From assembly GCF_000373485.1 (NCBI RefSeq), contig NZ_KB891575.1, positions 1 through 64,000 on the forward strand: DNA of 64,000 bases, in the 5' to 3' direction. Made by a program: the position numbers and the translations under genes. Source of the stretch: Dasania marina DSM 21967 (GTDB taxonomy: Bacteria; Pseudomonadota; Gammaproteobacteria; Pseudomonadales; Dasaniaceae). Of the stretch, positions 15,791 through 24,632 are shown piece after piece (the stretch's first letter is position 1; every line of letters begins with the position of its first letter). The notes below the pieces were generated by a model. It saw only the letters and a list, made by a program, of their open reading frames with translations. It was not told the DNA's origin and did not search any database.

Positions 15791-17407
15791 ATGGCTAAAA
15801 AATACGATGCCATTGTTATTGGGGCTGGCCACAACGGCTTAACCAATGCCGCGTATCTCGCCAAGTCTGGCTTGAACGTGCTGGTGGTAGAAAAAAATGA
15901 CTACATAGGCGGTGCTGCGGTCAGCCGCGAGCTACACCCGGGCTGGGTTTATTCAAACTGCTCTTATGTGTGTAGCTTGTTGCGCCAATCCATACACCGC
16001 GACTTGGACTTAACTCGCCACGGCTTGATGGTAGTGCCCTACTCTGGCAATACCAACTTTGCTCGCAACGGTGACTATATAGCTGAGTACCACGATCACG
16101 CTATGCAATACCGCGAGCTCGCGCGTCACTCTCAGCGCGATGCAGATGCCTCTAACCGTTTCTATTCAGACCTCATGCGCTATGCGAAATTTATTCGCCA
16201 TTTTATGTTGCGCACCCCCGCCGACCCCACCTCGTTTAAACCGCGCGACATCAGCGAAATGGCGTTTATGGCGAAAAAGTTTTTGGATATGAGCGAAAAA
16301 GATATCTGCGAATTTATCCGCTTTATGACCATGAGCTGCGGTGACTTTTTGGATGAATACTTCGAGAACGAATTAATCAAAACTACCTTAGCTACCTCCA
16401 GCATCATAGGCACCGCGCTAGGTGTTTACTCACCTGGCACCGCCTATGTGTTACTACACCATGTTATGGGTGACGTAGATGGCGCGGTAGGCGCATGGGG
16501 TTTAGCCCGCGGCGGTATGGGTGCCATCTCTAACGCTATCGCCAGCGCACTTAAAGAACACGGCGGTGAGATTATGACTAACGCGCCGGTCGATAAAATC
16601 ATTGTTAAAAATAACAAAGCCCGCGGTGTCACCTTAGAAAACGGCGACGAGCTTTACGCGGATATTGTGGTGTCTAACCTAGACCCTAAGCGTACCTTTA
16701 CCAAGATCATGAACAGGCAAGACATACCCGAAGATCTATACAAAAAAGCCACTAACTTTAAGATTCGTGGTTCATCGGGCAAGGTCAACATTGCCTTAAA
16801 CGGCATGCCCGATTGGCCATCACTGCCTAAAGATCACTTATTACGTAACGGCTCTATGCAGTTTTTAGACACCCGCGACCGCATGGAAAGAGCCTACGAT
16901 GATTGGAAGCACGGGCGCTGGTCAGAAGACCCCTTTATTGAAATGACCCAGTCATCTATTTGGGACCCCACTCACGCGGCACCGGGCAATTATTTTGTGT
17001 CCTGCTTTATTCAATACTGCCCGGCAGAAATTGAAGGCGGCTGGACCCCGGAAAAACGCGAGGCCTTTGGTGAAACCGTCATTAACCAAATCAGCCAATA
17101 CAGCCCCAACTTCCGCGACTTTATTGTGCATAAAGAAGTACGCACGCCTTTTGAAATTGAAAACGAGGTAGGGCTAACTGAGGGTAATATTTTCCAGGGC
17201 GAACTCACCTTAGACCAGCTCATGTTTAACCGCCCCTTTCCGGGCTACTCACAATACCGCGGCCCCGCCAAAGGTATGTATATGTGCGGCTCAGGCAGCC
17301 ACCCCGGCGGCGGCGTGTCCTCAGCCTGTGGCGCTAATGCGGCCCGTGAAATTTTACTGGATTTAAAACGCCCCAACACAGTTCCTAAGGACGACGTCGA
17401 TGAATAA
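15791..17407 (+). CDS. PYROXD2/CrtI-like FAD oxidoreductase, type A (operon 1)
   Basis: 538 residues. N-terminal dinucleotide fold VIGAGHNGLTNAAYL (Gly11, Gly13, Gly16) for FAD; middle block YVLLHHVMGDVDGAVGAWG; C-terminal FAD block MYMCGSGSHPGGG. These match the PYROXD2 branch of the phytoene-desaturase/amine-oxidase superfamily, for which substrates are mostly unknown; carotenoid synthesis is unlikely because no crt gene is near. Type A proteins here share a TEGNIFQGELTLDQ motif, unlike type B. The gene overlaps type B by 8 bases (ATGAATAA). Type A2 at 31077 is its closest relative in the window. Likely role: FAD-dependent oxidation of a C-N bond in a methylated amine (inference from the GcvT partner). 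Confidence 0.82.
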   Translation: MAKKYDAIVIGAGHNGLTNAAYLAKSGLNVLVVEKNDYIGGAAVSRELHPGWVYSNCSYVCSLLRQSIHRDLDLTRHGLMVVPYSGNTNFARNGDYIAEYHDHAMQYRELARHSQRDADASNRFYSDLMRYAKFIRHFMLRTPADPTSFKPRDISEMAFMAKKFLDMSEKDICEFIRFMTMSCGDFLDEYFENELIKTTLATSSIIGTALGVYSPGTAYVLLHHVMGDVDGAVGAWGLARGGMGAISNAIASALKEHGGEIMTNAPVDKIIVKNNKARGVTLENGDELYADIVVSNLDPKRTFTKIMNRQDIPEDLYKKATNFKIRGSSGKVNIALNGMPDWPSLPKDHLLRNGSMQFLDTRDRMERAYDDWKHGRWSEDPFIEMTQSSIWDPTHAAPGNYFVSCFIQYCPAEIEGGWTPEKREAFGETVINQISQYSPNFRDFIVHKEVRTPFEIENEVGLTEGNIFQGELTLDQLMFNRPFPGYSQYRGPAKGMYMCGSGSHPGGGVSSACGANAAREILLDLKRPNTVPKDDVDE

Positions 17408-18950
17408 TAAACATTATGACGCCATCATCATTGGTGGCGGCCACAACGGTCTTGCTTGCGCGGGCTATTTAGCCAAAGCGGGTAAAAGAGTATTGGTATT
17501 AGAAGCGGCTGAGCAGCTAGGTGGCTTAGGTGCCACTAGGGAGTTTGCCCCCGGCTTTAAAGCCTCGGTGGCACACACACTACCGCAACTCACTAATAAA
17601 CTGGTTAATGACTTACAGCTACGTAAACACGGCTTTGAATTAGCCGCCAGCTCTTTAGCCACGGTGGCGCTCTCGCCTGCAGGCCAGCACATCACCATCG
17701 CCAATGGTGAAGTACAAGGCGCCAGCGCAGCAGATGCTGAATCCTATAAAGCGTATAAGCGTTTATTAGGCCGCTTTGCCGACACTATGGATGCCACTTG
17801 GCATAAAACACCACCGGTAATGACTGATGGCGGTTTTAAAGATGCATCCACACTGGGCATGTTTGGCCTTAAAGTGCGCACCTTGGGCAAAACCGATATG
17901 CGCGAATTTATGCGTATGATTTTCTTACCCGCGCAAGACATGATGGACGAGTTTTTTGAAACCCCTTTGTTAAAAGCAGCCTTAAGCTGGGATTACAACG
18001 TGGGCAATAAGCTGGCGCCACGCTCACCGAATAATGCGGTGCTTAACCAGCTATTAAAAATGTCTGGCGACATATCTGGTAATGGTTCATTGCCCTTACC
18101 TAAAGGTGGCGTAGGCGGTTTAATTAACGCCTTAGAAAAATCCGCTAAAGCCCATGGCGCAGAGATACGCACCAGCAGCCCTGTCGCTAGCGTGGTGGTT
18201 GACGATATGCAAGCCACCGGCGTGCTGCTAGAAAATGGGGACAGCATCCGTGCTACCCATATCATTTCTAACGCCGACCCTAAAACCAGCTTCTTTAAGC
18301 TGCTAGGCGCTCAGCACCTAGATGTAGAGTTTACCCAACGCATTAACCGTTTGCGCATGAACGGCTTGGTTTCAAAAGTGCATTTAGCGTTAAACAGTGA
18401 GCCTAAATTTACCGGCTTAAACAAAGCTGATGGCCGCATGATTATTGCGCCCACGATGCAGTACATAGAAAACGCTTTTGATCATGCTAAGTACAAAGGT
18501 TTAAGCGAACAGCCAACACTAGAAGTTATTGTGCCCTCACTGCACGACAACAGTTTAGCCGACGCAGGCAAGCACGTGGTGTCTATACAAGTGCAATACA
18601 CCCCCTACGACATAGAAGGCGGTTGGGATGCGCAGCGCGACACCCTACTAGAAAACGTCATCAAAACCTTAGAGCAATACGCACCCGATATACGTTCACA
18701 AATTGTGGCTAGCGAATTACTCACACCGGTAGATTTAGAGCAGCAATTTCGCGTTACCGGTGGCCACTGGCACCACGGCGAATTTGCTATTGATGCTTGG
18801 TGGATGAACCGCCCAGCTTACGGGGCGTCACAATATAAGTCGCCAGTTGCGGGCTTTTATAATTGCGGTGCAGGCTCCCATCCGGGTGGCGGCATCATGG
18901 GCGCAGCGGGTGCCAACGCTGCTAATCACATACTCAAAGAGGAGAAATAA
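17400..18950 (+). CDS. PYROXD2/CrtI-like FAD oxidoreductase, type B (operon 1)
   Basis: 516 residues with an FAD fold at IIIGGGHNGLACAGYL and a C-terminal FYNCGAGSHPGGGIMG. Paralogous to its upstream neighbour but distinct. Where type A has GNIFQGE, type B has GGHWHHGEF, a His-rich motif conserved in type B2 (29516). Two members made from overlapping genes suggest a heteromeric enzyme with different roles for each subunit (inference). Start ATG 17400 lies within the end of type A with AAGGA eight bases upstream, so translation is coupled. Three bases separate its stop from the GcvT-like gene's ATG. Confidence 0.82.
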   Translation: MNNKHYDAIIIGGGHNGLACAGYLAKAGKRVLVLEAAEQLGGLGATREFAPGFKASVAHTLPQLTNKLVNDLQLRKHGFELAASSLATVALSPAGQHITIANGEVQGASAADAESYKAYKRLLGRFADTMDATWHKTPPVMTDGGFKDASTLGMFGLKVRTLGKTDMREFMRMIFLPAQDMMDEFFETPLLKAALSWDYNVGNKLAPRSPNNAVLNQLLKMSGDISGNGSLPLPKGGVGGLINALEKSAKAHGAEIRTSSPVASVVVDDMQATGVLLENGDSIRATHIISNADPKTSFFKLLGAQHLDVEFTQRINRLRMNGLVSKVHLALNSEPKFTGLNKADGRMIIAPTMQYIENAFDHAKYKGLSEQPTLEVIVPSLHDNSLADAGKHVVSIQVQYTPYDIEGGWDAQRDTLLENVIKTLEQYAPDIRSQIVASELLTPVDLEQQFRVTGGHWHHGEFAIDAWWMNRPAYGASQYKSPVAGFYNCGAGSHPGGGIMGAAGANAANHILKEEK

Positions 18951-18952
18951 GT

Positions 18953-20176
18953 ATGCCTCTAACCATAGCGAATTTATTAAAACCCGAGCAAATTGCTCAC
19001 GTACCTAATGGCTGCCTTGGCTCACCGTTTCACGAGCGCAGCAGCAAGATTAACTTCAGCCAGTCATGGCAAGATTGGAACGGTTTTTTATCGGCCAATT
19101 ATTATATGGACGAACACTTAGAGTACTTCTCTACCCGCAACACCTGTGGGTTATTAGATGTATCACCTATGTGCAAGTACCGCTTTAAAGGGCCCGATGC
19201 TGAAGCCATGCTTAACCGCATGGTAACCCGTGATGTAACTAAGCATCCGATTAACAGTGTGCAATACAATATCTGGTGTACGGATGCTGGCCGCATCGTC
19301 GACGACGGCACCTTGTTCCGCTTAGCCGATGACGACTTCATGCTAACCTGCGCCGAGCCGGGCATGGACTGGTTTCAATTGGCGGCTATAGGTTTCAACA
19401 ATGTTGAAATCACCGACATGTCACCCGAGCTTGCCGCCTTAGCTATTCAAGGCCCTACCTCTTGCGCGCTATTAAAAGCCATGGGCTTTACCGGCGTTGA
19501 AAATGCCAAACCTTTTGATATCGTGAAATTTCCTTATCTTGAGGGTGAAATCATGATTTCTCGCACCGGCTTTACCGGTGACTTGGGTTATGAACTGTGG
19601 GTAGACCCCAAAGATGCTATCGCATTGTGGGATCATATTTTCTCAACTGGCAGTATCTTCGGCGTACAACCCTTAGGTTTAGAGTCGCTGGAAAAAGCGC
19701 GTTTAGAGGCGGGGTTCTTAAGCCCCTACGTGGATTTTCATCCCGCCTTACACACCATGGATAAAGGCAATGATCACTCGCCTTTTGAAATGGCATTAAG
19801 CTGGATAGTGAACTTTAAAAAAGGCCACTTCACCGGCAGAGCCGCTTTATTAAAAGAGAAACAAGCGGGCAAACATCGCCGCTTATTAAAGCTGGATATA
19901 GAAGGAAACAAGGCTGCCGAAAGCGCCATTTTATATAGAGATGAAGCTTGCCAAAAACAGATTGGTTATGTCACATCGGCCATGTGGTCGCCAGTAGTGA
20001 AAGCCAATATCGCGTTGGGGCTGGTAGAAGGCAAGTACGCCGACGGCCCTATCTATGCCGAGGTATATCACCAAAGAGAATTACGTTGGGTTCGTAAAGT
20101 ATGTAAATGCACTAAGCAGACCAAACCTTTTTGGGCTCCCGCCCGTGCCAAGCAAACCCCACCTGCGGACACCTAA
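18953..20176 (+). CDS. GcvT-like folate-dependent aminomethyltransferase/demethylase (operon 1)
   Basis: 407 residues. Folate-binding GcvT fold: YFSTRNTCGLLDVSPMCKY at the start, GRIVDDGTLF containing the conserved Asp pair, SRTGFTGDLGYELWV (family signature) and a C-terminal barrel with GYVTSAMWSP. T-protein relatives hand a one-carbon unit to tetrahydrofolate: GcvT in glycine cleavage, the C-terminal half of dimethylglycine/sarcosine dehydrogenases, and DmdA. No gcvH or gcvP is adjacent, so it is not the glycine cleavage T-protein. GAGGAG precedes ATG 18953. As last gene of the operon, it probably captures the methylene released by the two flavoproteins (inference). Confidence 0.83.
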   Translation: MPLTIANLLKPEQIAHVPNGCLGSPFHERSSKINFSQSWQDWNGFLSANYYMDEHLEYFSTRNTCGLLDVSPMCKYRFKGPDAEAMLNRMVTRDVTKHPINSVQYNIWCTDAGRIVDDGTLFRLADDDFMLTCAEPGMDWFQLAAIGFNNVEITDMSPELAALAIQGPTSCALLKAMGFTGVENAKPFDIVKFPYLEGEIMISRTGFTGDLGYELWVDPKDAIALWDHIFSTGSIFGVQPLGLESLEKARLEAGFLSPYVDFHPALHTMDKGNDHSPFEMALSWIVNFKKGHFTGRAALLKEKQAGKHRRLLKLDIEGNKAAESAILYRDEACQKQIGYVTSAMWSPVVKANIALGLVEGKYADGPIYAEVYHQRELRWVRKVCKCTKQTKPFWAPARAKQTPPADT

Positions 20177-20203
20177 GCTACAAGCCCGCTACAATCACTC
20201 TTT

Positions 20204-20236
20204 GCCCGCATTAGTTTGCACTATGCGGGCTTTTTT
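20204..20236 (+). terminator. Terminator of flavoprotein operon 1
   Basis: Stem GCCCGCAT (20204-20211) / ATGCGGGC (20223-20230) with six T after it. Confidence 0.92.
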
Positions 20237-20341
20237 GCATTTGGCTATAGGCATAAGCGCCCAGTAGTGAACGTACATACCCTTATAGAAGAAACTTAGT
20301 CATAGTGTTAGGATTACATTTCCAAATCTATTGGAAAATTT

Positions 20342-21109
20342 ATGGCTCTTAAAGCATTGCTATACTTTACCTTTCTCTGGCTGTTGCTATGCAATGCGCC
20401 TAATGCGGATGACATCGTCATCGTTTCAGATCGCTGGTATCCCTACAGCGGCATCCCACGTAGCCCCATGCCAGGCTATGCCATAGAAATAGCGCAATAC
20501 GCTTTTGAAAAAAATGGGCACAATCTAAAACATCAATTATGGTCAATAAAGAAGGCCACTCGCCTAGTCAAAGTAGGTAAAAAGAACTGCCTGGTCAGCC
20601 ATAATAGAAAACATATTGATGAGATTATTTCGCCCGCAGTAGCTATAGCCAATGATCAAAAAATATTTATACGCCGCAATACTATAGACTGGCAATTCAG
20701 CGGCATTAACTCTCTTAAAGAAATCATCTTAGGCACTATCTACGGTTACAGCTACTCCGAAGAGATAAGCCTTTATATTGCCACGCTCAACAACCCTACA
20801 GCTATTACCAACACCAAAGGCAAGTTTGCTATAGAGCATAATTTATCCGCATTGATTAAAGGCGAAATTGATGTCGTGGTGGGGTCAAAAGCAGTATTAA
20901 CAGCCACCCTTAAAAAACATCACTGGCAAGATCAAGTAAGCTTTGCCGGTAATGCCGGACCCACCGAAAATATATATATAGCTTGTTCACCCAAACTGCC
21001 TAGCTCATATGATTATGTAAAACTGATTAGCCAAGCCATTGATGAACTAAGAGCAAGTGGTGAGCTACAGCAGCTGTTAAAAAAGTATCAGCTTAACGAC
21101 AACCAATAA
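20342..21109 (+). CDS. Periplasmic solute-binding protein family 3 (second copy)
   Basis: 255 residues. Signal peptide MALKALLYFTFLWLLLCNAP with likely cleavage at PNA|DD, then IVIVSDRWYPYSGIP, the typical opening strand of SBP_bac_3 proteins, and a family-like C-terminus. It lacks a cognate permease. Related in type to the protein at 3373, though I would not call them close paralogues by eye. It converges on the XRE-GGDEF-EAL gene with a 50-base gap. A sensing role, or recruitment by a remote transporter, are both possible. Confidence 0.72.
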   Translation: MALKALLYFTFLWLLLCNAPNADDIVIVSDRWYPYSGIPRSPMPGYAIEIAQYAFEKNGHNLKHQLWSIKKATRLVKVGKKNCLVSHNRKHIDEIISPAVAIANDQKIFIRRNTIDWQFSGINSLKEIILGTIYGYSYSEEISLYIATLNNPTAITNTKGKFAIEHNLSALIKGEIDVVVGSKAVLTATLKKHHWQDQVSFAGNAGPTENIYIACSPKLPSSYDYVKLISQAIDELRASGELQQLLKKYQLNDNQ

Positions 21110-21159
21110 CGATTATACTAGCACCAACAGCACAGAACCACGCATTATAAAAATCAATT

Positions 21160-24100
21160 TTATAGACATACTTCATCAGCAAAATTATCCGCTATGATAT
21201 TAAAAACATCCTCCAGTTCCGCATAAGGCTTAGGCTTAGAAAAGAAATAACCTTGGTAATAATTACAGCTATTAGCTTTTAAAAAATCTAGCTGCTGTAC
21301 TGTTTCAACACCTTCAGCTACCACTTGCAAATTTAACTTTTGCGCCATGGAGATAACCGCAGCGGTAATTTCCATATCGTTATTGTCTTCTGGTATATCT
21401 TTAACAAAAGACCTATCCACCTTTAAAAAATCTAATGGCAACCGTTTTAAATAACTCAAGGATGAATAACCGGTACCAAAATCGTCTATAGCAATGACCA
21501 CCCCCATGCTTTTTAGACCTTTCAGGGTGCTGATGGCTCTATCTAAATGCGATATCAACATAGACTCAGTAATTTCCAGCGTTAAAAACCGCCCAGCTAG
21601 TCCAGCCGCTTTTAACACCGCAGTAACTTTATCCACTAGCCCAGGGCTAGAAAACTGGCCTGCCGTTAAATTAATGGCCATTTGGACTTCAGGATGGGTT
21701 TTATGTAGCTCAACTAAGTCCGCACAAGTTTGTTGCAACACCCAGTCGCCAATGTCTTCTATTAGCCCTAAATCTTCTGCAATGGGAATAAACGACAGTG
21801 GCGACTGCATTCCCTTGCTGGGGTGCTGCCAGCGGATTAACGCTTCTAACTTATGTATTGTATGTGTTTTGGCGTCGATTATAGGCTGGTAATAAAGCAC
21901 AAATTCTTTATTGGCCAAAGCTTGCCGCAAGTCATGCTCCATATCCAAATAATCAGCGCTAAACATATTAATGCGCTCATTATACAGCTGGTAATTGTTG
22001 CGCCCTTCGCTCTTGGCGTGATACATAGCCATATCAGCCATTTTCATTAATTCAGTTGGGTCACTCTCGTGATCGGGATATAAACTAATACCCACACTTG
22101 TAGTAGTAGAGAGTTTTTTACCCATGATTTCTAGTGGCTTTTGAACAACCGCTATAATTTTTTTAGCCAGCAATTCCACATCAGATAAATTTTTGATATC
22201 CGGAACTAACACAGCAAACTCATCACCACCCAACCTAGCAACAGTATCTTGCTCTCTAACTGACGACCGAAGCTTTTCAGCAATCGCCACCAATAACTGA
22301 TCACCCACATCATGGCCTAGCGTATCATTAACTATTTTAAATCTATCTAAATCCAAGTATAAAACAGCCGCTTGAGTGCCATGCCGCTTAGCAAAACTTA
22401 TATGCTGATTTAATCGCTCTTTAAACAATCGCCTATTAACTAACCCCGTTAATGGATCGTAAAAAGCTAATTGCTCCATCTCTTGATGGGCCAGCTTTAA
22501 GCTACTAATATCCTCACAAACGCCAACATACTCTATGCCACCGCGCTCTTCATTGACGACCGGGGTAATAGAAAAAAGTACCCATATGGCGTGACCATCA
22601 TTTTTTCTCAGCTCTATTTCACCGCGCCAAACTTCATGATTGGCAATCGCGTTTAGCATCGCGCAACTTTCTTCTACAGAATTTGTCGAGAATGGCAGTT
22701 CGTTAATAGCGCAGCCTAAGACTTGCACCGTTTTTTTATCGAGTAACTTTAAGAACTGACTATTGCAATAATTTATACGCCTATCGGACTGAGCAACAAA
22801 TACTGCACTAGAGCTATTCTCAACAGCGCGCGACAACATTTGCAGCTGATGCTCAGACTTTTTACGCTCATGGTTAAGTACTGCTAAGGAAATCTGATTA
22901 CTCAAGTCCGCCAAAAAACTTTCTTCCTCAGAAACCCAGTTATGAACAAAGCCATAATCAACACTAACTATGCCACTTAGTTTTCCATAAATATAAACAG
23001 CCACATCTGCTGCAGAAACAATACCCTCAGGTTTTAAAATTGCATCAACGATCTCACCAAAGGAATTATTCTCGTAAACATTGGAGCTGCAGATAATCCT
23101 TTTTTCTTCTATAGATTTTATATAGTTAGGATAATCAGAAATCTTATAGCTAAAGTTTTCGCTACTGTCCTCGTGCTTTTTATGCACGGGATAATAAATG
23201 CTGAGGCACTTCATATGACTGTCGTCATCTATGCTCAGCCAAATAGTCACTGAATTAGCTAGAGGCGCGGCTTTATCACCTACAACTCGCGTAATATTAT
23301 CGCAGGCCTGCTGTATAAAGCCTTCAGCTATAGCCTCATCATGCATTAAGGATAAAATGGCTTGTTGGTGTAACTGTATAAGATTGTTCTTTTTATCGAT
23401 GTTTTCCTGCATTTTACGGTAATTACTATTTCTTACCGTTAACATCACCATGTCTGCAACTTGGTTATGAAAACTAATTTCATCTAGATTCCAGCGGCGC
23501 TCTACCACATCCTCACTGGTAATAACGCCTATTATTTCGCCATTTTCTATAACCGTGCTCTCTATAGAAGATTTGATATTAAAACGCTCGCGCTCTGCTG
23601 CAAATTCCTCTTGGCTGTTATAGTTATCTTCGGTAACAGTGTCATGTATCAGGCTACGTCGCCCTTCGAATCCGGCAAACCAAGCGGGAAATTCATCGGC
23701 AGAGTATTCATATTCTGGCTCGTGTAAATCTTCGCTTAACACATATTCATCAATACAGTTTAGGTAATCTCTGGCCTCATTGAGTAGCCATACGCCGGTA
23801 AACTCAGCTTGTAAAACCTCTGAGGCAGTCTTACAAATTAACTGTACCGCTTGCTCTATATGGCCATTAATTATGGCATCAGATTTAGATAGAGCCCTCA
23901 GCGCTTTTTTTTGTACAGCCTCGCGCTGCCGCCTTAAATCATCATCGGGACCACTGCTACCTTCATTGAGTGCAAATTGTAACTCTAGCGTGCGCAACAA
24001 TAGCTCTAGCTGCTCTAATGACAAGCTAGCTACACCGCGCTCAAAATCCTGTAAAAGTTTGATATCTAGGCCACACATATGCGCTAGCTGGCCCTGGCTA

Positions 24101-24174
24101 AGACGCCGAGTTATACGCTGAGCAGCACAGATATCGACGATATATTTGGAAAAGTTCTCACGGGGCTGGCGCAT
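21160..24174 (-). CDS. XRE-GAF-GAF-PAS-GGDEF-EAL cyclic-di-GMP protein
   Basis: 1004 residues with no transmembrane segment. A HipB-like XRE helix-turn-helix (~18-70; SQGQLAHMCGLDIKLLQDFE) is followed by two GAF domains (~95-255 and ~270-435), a PAS domain (~440-565), GGDEF (~570-730) and EAL (~745-995). The cyclase loop is intact (RLGGDEF near 648) with an RxxD I-site (REQD) five residues before. The phosphodiesterase motifs EALIRW, LEITES, DDFGTGYSSL and VAEGVET are intact. So synthesis and hydrolysis of c-di-GMP are both possible, in one soluble polypeptide that can also bind DNA. ATG 24174 is the start of the HTH frame. A 21-base palindrome lies upstream at 24324. Confidence 0.87.
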   Translation of the reverse strand: MRQPRENFSKYIVDICAAQRITRRLSQGQLAHMCGLDIKLLQDFERGVASLSLEQLELLLRTLELQFALNEGSSGPDDDLRRQREAVQKKALRALSKSDAIINGHIEQAVQLICKTASEVLQAEFTGVWLLNEARDYLNCIDEYVLSEDLHEPEYEYSADEFPAWFAGFEGRRSLIHDTVTEDNYNSQEEFAAERERFNIKSSIESTVIENGEIIGVITSEDVVERRWNLDEISFHNQVADMVMLTVRNSNYRKMQENIDKKNNLIQLHQQAILSLMHDEAIAEGFIQQACDNITRVVGDKAAPLANSVTIWLSIDDDSHMKCLSIYYPVHKKHEDSSENFSYKISDYPNYIKSIEEKRIICSSNVYENNSFGEIVDAILKPEGIVSAADVAVYIYGKLSGIVSVDYGFVHNWVSEEESFLADLSNQISLAVLNHERKKSEHQLQMLSRAVENSSSAVFVAQSDRRINYCNSQFLKLLDKKTVQVLGCAINELPFSTNSVEESCAMLNAIANHEVWRGEIELRKNDGHAIWVLFSITPVVNEERGGIEYVGVCEDISSLKLAHQEMEQLAFYDPLTGLVNRRLFKERLNQHISFAKRHGTQAAVLYLDLDRFKIVNDTLGHDVGDQLLVAIAEKLRSSVREQDTVARLGGDEFAVLVPDIKNLSDVELLAKKIIAVVQKPLEIMGKKLSTTTSVGISLYPDHESDPTELMKMADMAMYHAKSEGRNNYQLYNERINMFSADYLDMEHDLRQALANKEFVLYYQPIIDAKTHTIHKLEALIRWQHPSKGMQSPLSFIPIAEDLGLIEDIGDWVLQQTCADLVELHKTHPEVQMAINLTAGQFSSPGLVDKVTAVLKAAGLAGRFLTLEITESMLISHLDRAISTLKGLKSMGVVIAIDDFGTGYSSLSYLKRLPLDFLKVDRSFVKDIPEDNNDMEITAAVISMAQKLNLQVVAEGVETVQQLDFLKANSCNYYQGYFFSKPKPYAELEDVFNIIADNFADEVCL

Positions 24175-24323
24175 GATTTGCTAAGACCTTAATAACAGCG
24201 ACTGTATAAAGCTATTCACTCTCACCGCACACACACTGTGCACCAAGCAAATTTTTATTTTTTAGTATATATGCATAATAAGCACAGACTAGGCTAACGC
24301 CCTTTAACCTAGCACTTTATAGC

Positions 24324-24344
24324 CGTTAACTAGACTAGTTAACG
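24324..24344. promoter_or_regulatory. 21-base palindrome, candidate XRE operator
   Basis: CGTTAACTA GAC TAGTTAACG has perfect 9-base arms, about 150 bases upstream of the start of the XRE-GGDEF-EAL gene. There is no T-run, so it is not a terminator. Size and symmetry suit a dimeric HTH protein. Assignment to this XRE domain is inference. Confidence 0.5.
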
Positions 24345-24530
24345 TACTTATCATAGCATTGATTTTATACAATAATAGCCACAGCATAATATAACCAAGG
24401 CATACAGCGCCAACCACCCGCACAATAATGCCCATAACACTTATACAGCGCTAGGTTGATTCGCCTACAAACTTTAGCCGTTACCGCCACAACTTTTACC
24501 TTTATCTTTAAATAGCCCAAGCCCCAAGTA

Positions 24531-24565
24531 AAAAGGCAGGGTACGTTAACGCACCCTGCCTTTTA
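24531..24565 (-). terminator. Terminator after Rieske oxygenase 2
   Basis: AAAAGGCAGGGT ... ACCCTGCCTTTTA; the loop itself contains CGTTAACG. The A and T runs on either side allow use in both directions; on the minus strand it ends the Rieske 2 transcript. Confidence 0.88.
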
Positions 24566-24632
24566 TTGAATGAGACTGGTCCAGCCTAAAACCGCTAGTA
24601 TTCCTTATACTGACAAAATAGTGGCTTTAGTT

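Larger units (their letters stand above)
24175..24632. promoter_or_regulatory. Intergenic region upstream of the XRE-GGDEF-EAL gene
   Basis: 458 bases. It contains a near-perfect palindrome at 24324-24344 and the terminator of the Rieske 2 gene at 24531-24565. The stretch between is A+T-rich, with TATATATGCATAATA near 24267; no ORF or RNA gene is apparent. Confidence 0.5.

Noticed and set aside
18953-20176. Glycine cleavage T-protein (gcvT)
   Set aside because: There is no gcvH or gcvP nearby, and the gene is linked to flavoproteins in both copies.
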